Under the pieces are notes generated by a model. It had not been told where the DNA came from. It was given only the letters and a program-made list of their open reading frames with translations, and did no database searches. Made by a program: the position numbers and the translations under genes. From Nostoc calcicola FACHB-3891 (GTDB lineage: Bacteria; Cyanobacteriota; Cyanobacteriia; Cyanobacteriales; Nostocaceae), in assembly GCF_014697355.1 (NCBI RefSeq), contig NZ_JACJRQ010000016.1, positions 1-64,000 on the forward strand: a stretch of 64,000 nt of DNA, in the 5' to 3' direction. Below, piece by piece: positions 62,675 through 64,000 of this stretch (its first letter is position 1; each line of letters opens with the position of its first letter).

Positions 62675-62707
62675 AAAAACGCCTGGTTGCTAATTAGCAA
62701 ACAGGCG
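62675..62707 (-). terminator. Terminator of ndhB
   Basis: Long stem CGCCTGGTTGCTAA / TTAGCAAACAGGCG with one mismatch. On the minus strand it is followed by TTTTTC. It lies 40 bp past the ndhB stop. Confidence 0.85.
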
Positions 62708-62746
62708 CTTCTTTAATAGCACAAAGTTTTATTGAGATTCAGATTG

Positions 62747-64000
62747 TTAAATCTTAGCAGTCGAATCAACTGAGGGTTGAGACTGACTTACTGAATCTAA
62801 CTTTGGTGCAAGTCGTAGATTTTGTGCTTGTGCAGCGCTATTGACTGTTGCTTGCAAAATTGCAGTGTGGGAGATGGAATTGTTAGCCAGTGTAAATAGT
62901 GGATTTGACAAAATCCCTCCAATGGAAGTGGCGATTAAAGCGACCACCAAACCAACTTGCAAAGGTCTAAATCCAGGCAAATTCCAACGTATTGGGGGAT
63001 AATTCTTCACTGCATCGGACATTTCATGGGGTTCTTTGACTACCATCATCTTGACTACGCGAATGTAGTAGTAGATGGAGACGACGCTAGTAACTAAGCC
63101 GAGCAAGACTAGTCCATAAAGACCTGCTTGCCAACCAGCCCAAAACAAGTAAATTTTCCCGAAAAACCCAGCTAATGGTGGAATACCGCCCAAGGAAAGC
63201 AGGGAGATACTCAACCCCAGTGTTAGGAGTGGGTCTTTTTGATATAGTCCGGAGTATTCGGCAATCTGGTCGGTTCCTGTCCGCAAGGAGAACAGAATGA
63301 TGCAGGTAAAGCCGCACAGGTTCATGAACAAATAGACCAGGAGGTAAAATATCATGCTGGCGTAACCTGCCTGTGTGCTAGCAATTAAGCCGATCATCAC
63401 AAACCCAGCTTGGGCAATGGATGAATAAGCTAGCATCCGTTTCATGCTGGTTTGGGCGAGGGCGACTACGTTACCCAAAATCATGCTGAGAACGGCCAGA
63501 GCAGTGAAGACAAACTTCCACTCTTCAGCTACAAGGGGGAAGGCTGTTGTCAGCAAGCGGATAGCCAGAGCAAACCCAGCTGCTTTAGAACCCACAGATA
63601 AAAAGGCGATTACTGGGGTGGGAGCGCCTTCGTAAACGTCTGGTGTCCACTGGTGGAAGGGTGCGGCAGAGATTTTAAAGCCAATACCTGCGATCGCAAA
63701 AACCAGGGCAATCACTAAACCTAAAGATTGACCAGCCTTCGCTGTGGCAATGCCAGTGGCGATCGCACTTAGTTCAGTTTGTCCACCTGATAATCCATAC
63801 AGTAATGATACACCGTACAAAAATACTGCTGTACTGGAAGCTCCAATTAACAGGTATTTCAGCGCCGCTTCGTTGGAGCGGGGGTCACGCTTGGTATAAC
63901 CTGTTAGCAAGTAAGAGGATATACTCAGGGTTTCTAGGGAGATGAAAATCATTACCAACTCACTAGCCCCGGATAAAAACATTCCTCCAAGGGTAGCTGT
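62747..64000 (-). CDS. ndhB: NAD(P)H-quinone oxidoreductase subunit 2 (NdhB), 5' end outside window
   Basis: C-terminal part (417 residues visible) of NdhB/NuoN, the third antiporter-like subunit of NDH-1. The frame is open to the window edge ([20 protein letters not shown]), so the Met at 63982 is internal; about 100 N-terminal residues are missing. Landmarks: [80 protein letters not shown] and [20 protein letters not shown]. The hydrophilic tail after residue 370 is Gln/Ser-rich. A terminator follows. It is not adjacent to ndhF1/ndhD1 but serves the same complex. Confidence 0.96.
   Translation of the reverse strand, partial: TATLGGMFLSGASELVMIFISLETLSISSYLLTGYTKRDPRSNEAALKYLLIGASSTAVFLYGVSLLYGLSGGQTELSAIATGIATAKAGQSLGLVIALVFAIAGIGFKISAAPFHQWTPDVYEGAPTPVIAFLSVGSKAAGFALAIRLLTTAFPLVAEEWKFVFTALAVLSMILGNVVALAQTSMKRMLAYSSIAQAGFVMIGLIASTQAGYASMIFYLLVYLFMNLCGFTCIILFSLRTGTDQIAEYSGLYQKDPLLTLGLSISLLSLGGIPPLAGFFGKIYLFWAGWQAGLYGLVLLGLVTSVVSIYYYIRVVKMMVVKEPHEMSDAVKNYPPIRWNLPGFRPLQVGLVVALIATSIGGILSNPLFTLANNSISHTAILQATVNSAAQAQNLRLAPKLDSVSQSQPSVDSTAKI

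Larger units (their letters stand above)
62377..62746. other. Intergenic region between convergent kinase and ndhB
   Basis: Holds GGGACTGGGGACTGGGGACT tandem repeat (about 62412), the CAATAC element at 62512-62637 and the ndhB terminator. Confidence 0.6.

Overview
The window looks like chromosome from a filamentous, probably heterocyst-forming cyanobacterium (Nostoc/Anabaena type). The evidence is: photosystem I subunit PsaX; NDH-1 subunits NdhB, NdhF1 and NdhD1; a RuBisCO-type LysR regulator (RbcR); a DevH-like Crp-family regulator; a CYP110-type P450 beside a bacterial terpene synthase; very frequent GCGATCGC (HIP1) octamers; and many short tandem repeats and small palindromic or foldback elements between genes. 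No rRNA, tRNA or CRISPR array was recognised.

Layout. 1-5.6 kb: the start of an IS630-type transposase, polA, a PEP-CTERM exported protein and a Cof-type HAD phosphatase. 5.7-7.7 kb: a catalytic-core-less arginyl-tRNA-synthetase relative and devH. 7.8-13.3 kb: a zinc-ribbon Ser/Thr kinase followed by three membrane-anchored periplasmic-binding-protein genes that share one N-terminal anchor. 13.6-22.6 kb: rbcR, an NnrU-family gene, a thioredoxin, ndhF1 and ndhD1; the two ndh genes are separated by a small pseudogene and a damaged PIN toxin-antitoxin remnant. 23-31.9 kb: Uma2 nuclease, small conserved proteins, a MATE transporter, clpB and a SRPBCC protein. 32-38 kb: scpA, a nucleotide-sugar synthase, speA, ndk and a TerC-family gene. 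38-40 kb: a frameshifted DNA methyltransferase remnant and small regulators. 41-48.7 kb: SGNH hydrolase, larE, a hybrid histidine kinase, an amino-acid permease, psaX, lipA and a response regulator. 49-62.4 kb: a 1949-residue Ser/Thr-kinase/AAA/GAF/histidine-kinase protein, a P450-terpene synthase pair, and three more signalling genes. 62.7-64 kb: ndhB, running off the end.

Two themes stand out. First, signalling: the kinase plus three anchored binding proteins look like a membrane sensing module, and the terpene synthase/P450 pair sits between histidine kinases whose cores are close paralogs. Second, repeat biology. A family of small mobile elements with CAATAC termini shows four copies with perfect 10-bp target duplications, and a separate 206-bp element has landed inside a short palindromic repeat. 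Tandem repeats have also invaded coding sequences at domain linkers and supply the stop codons of speA and of a histidine kinase. Several genes are visibly decaying: the small exported protein near 19.4 kb, the PIN toxin near 20.4 kb and the methyltransferase near 38.9 kb.
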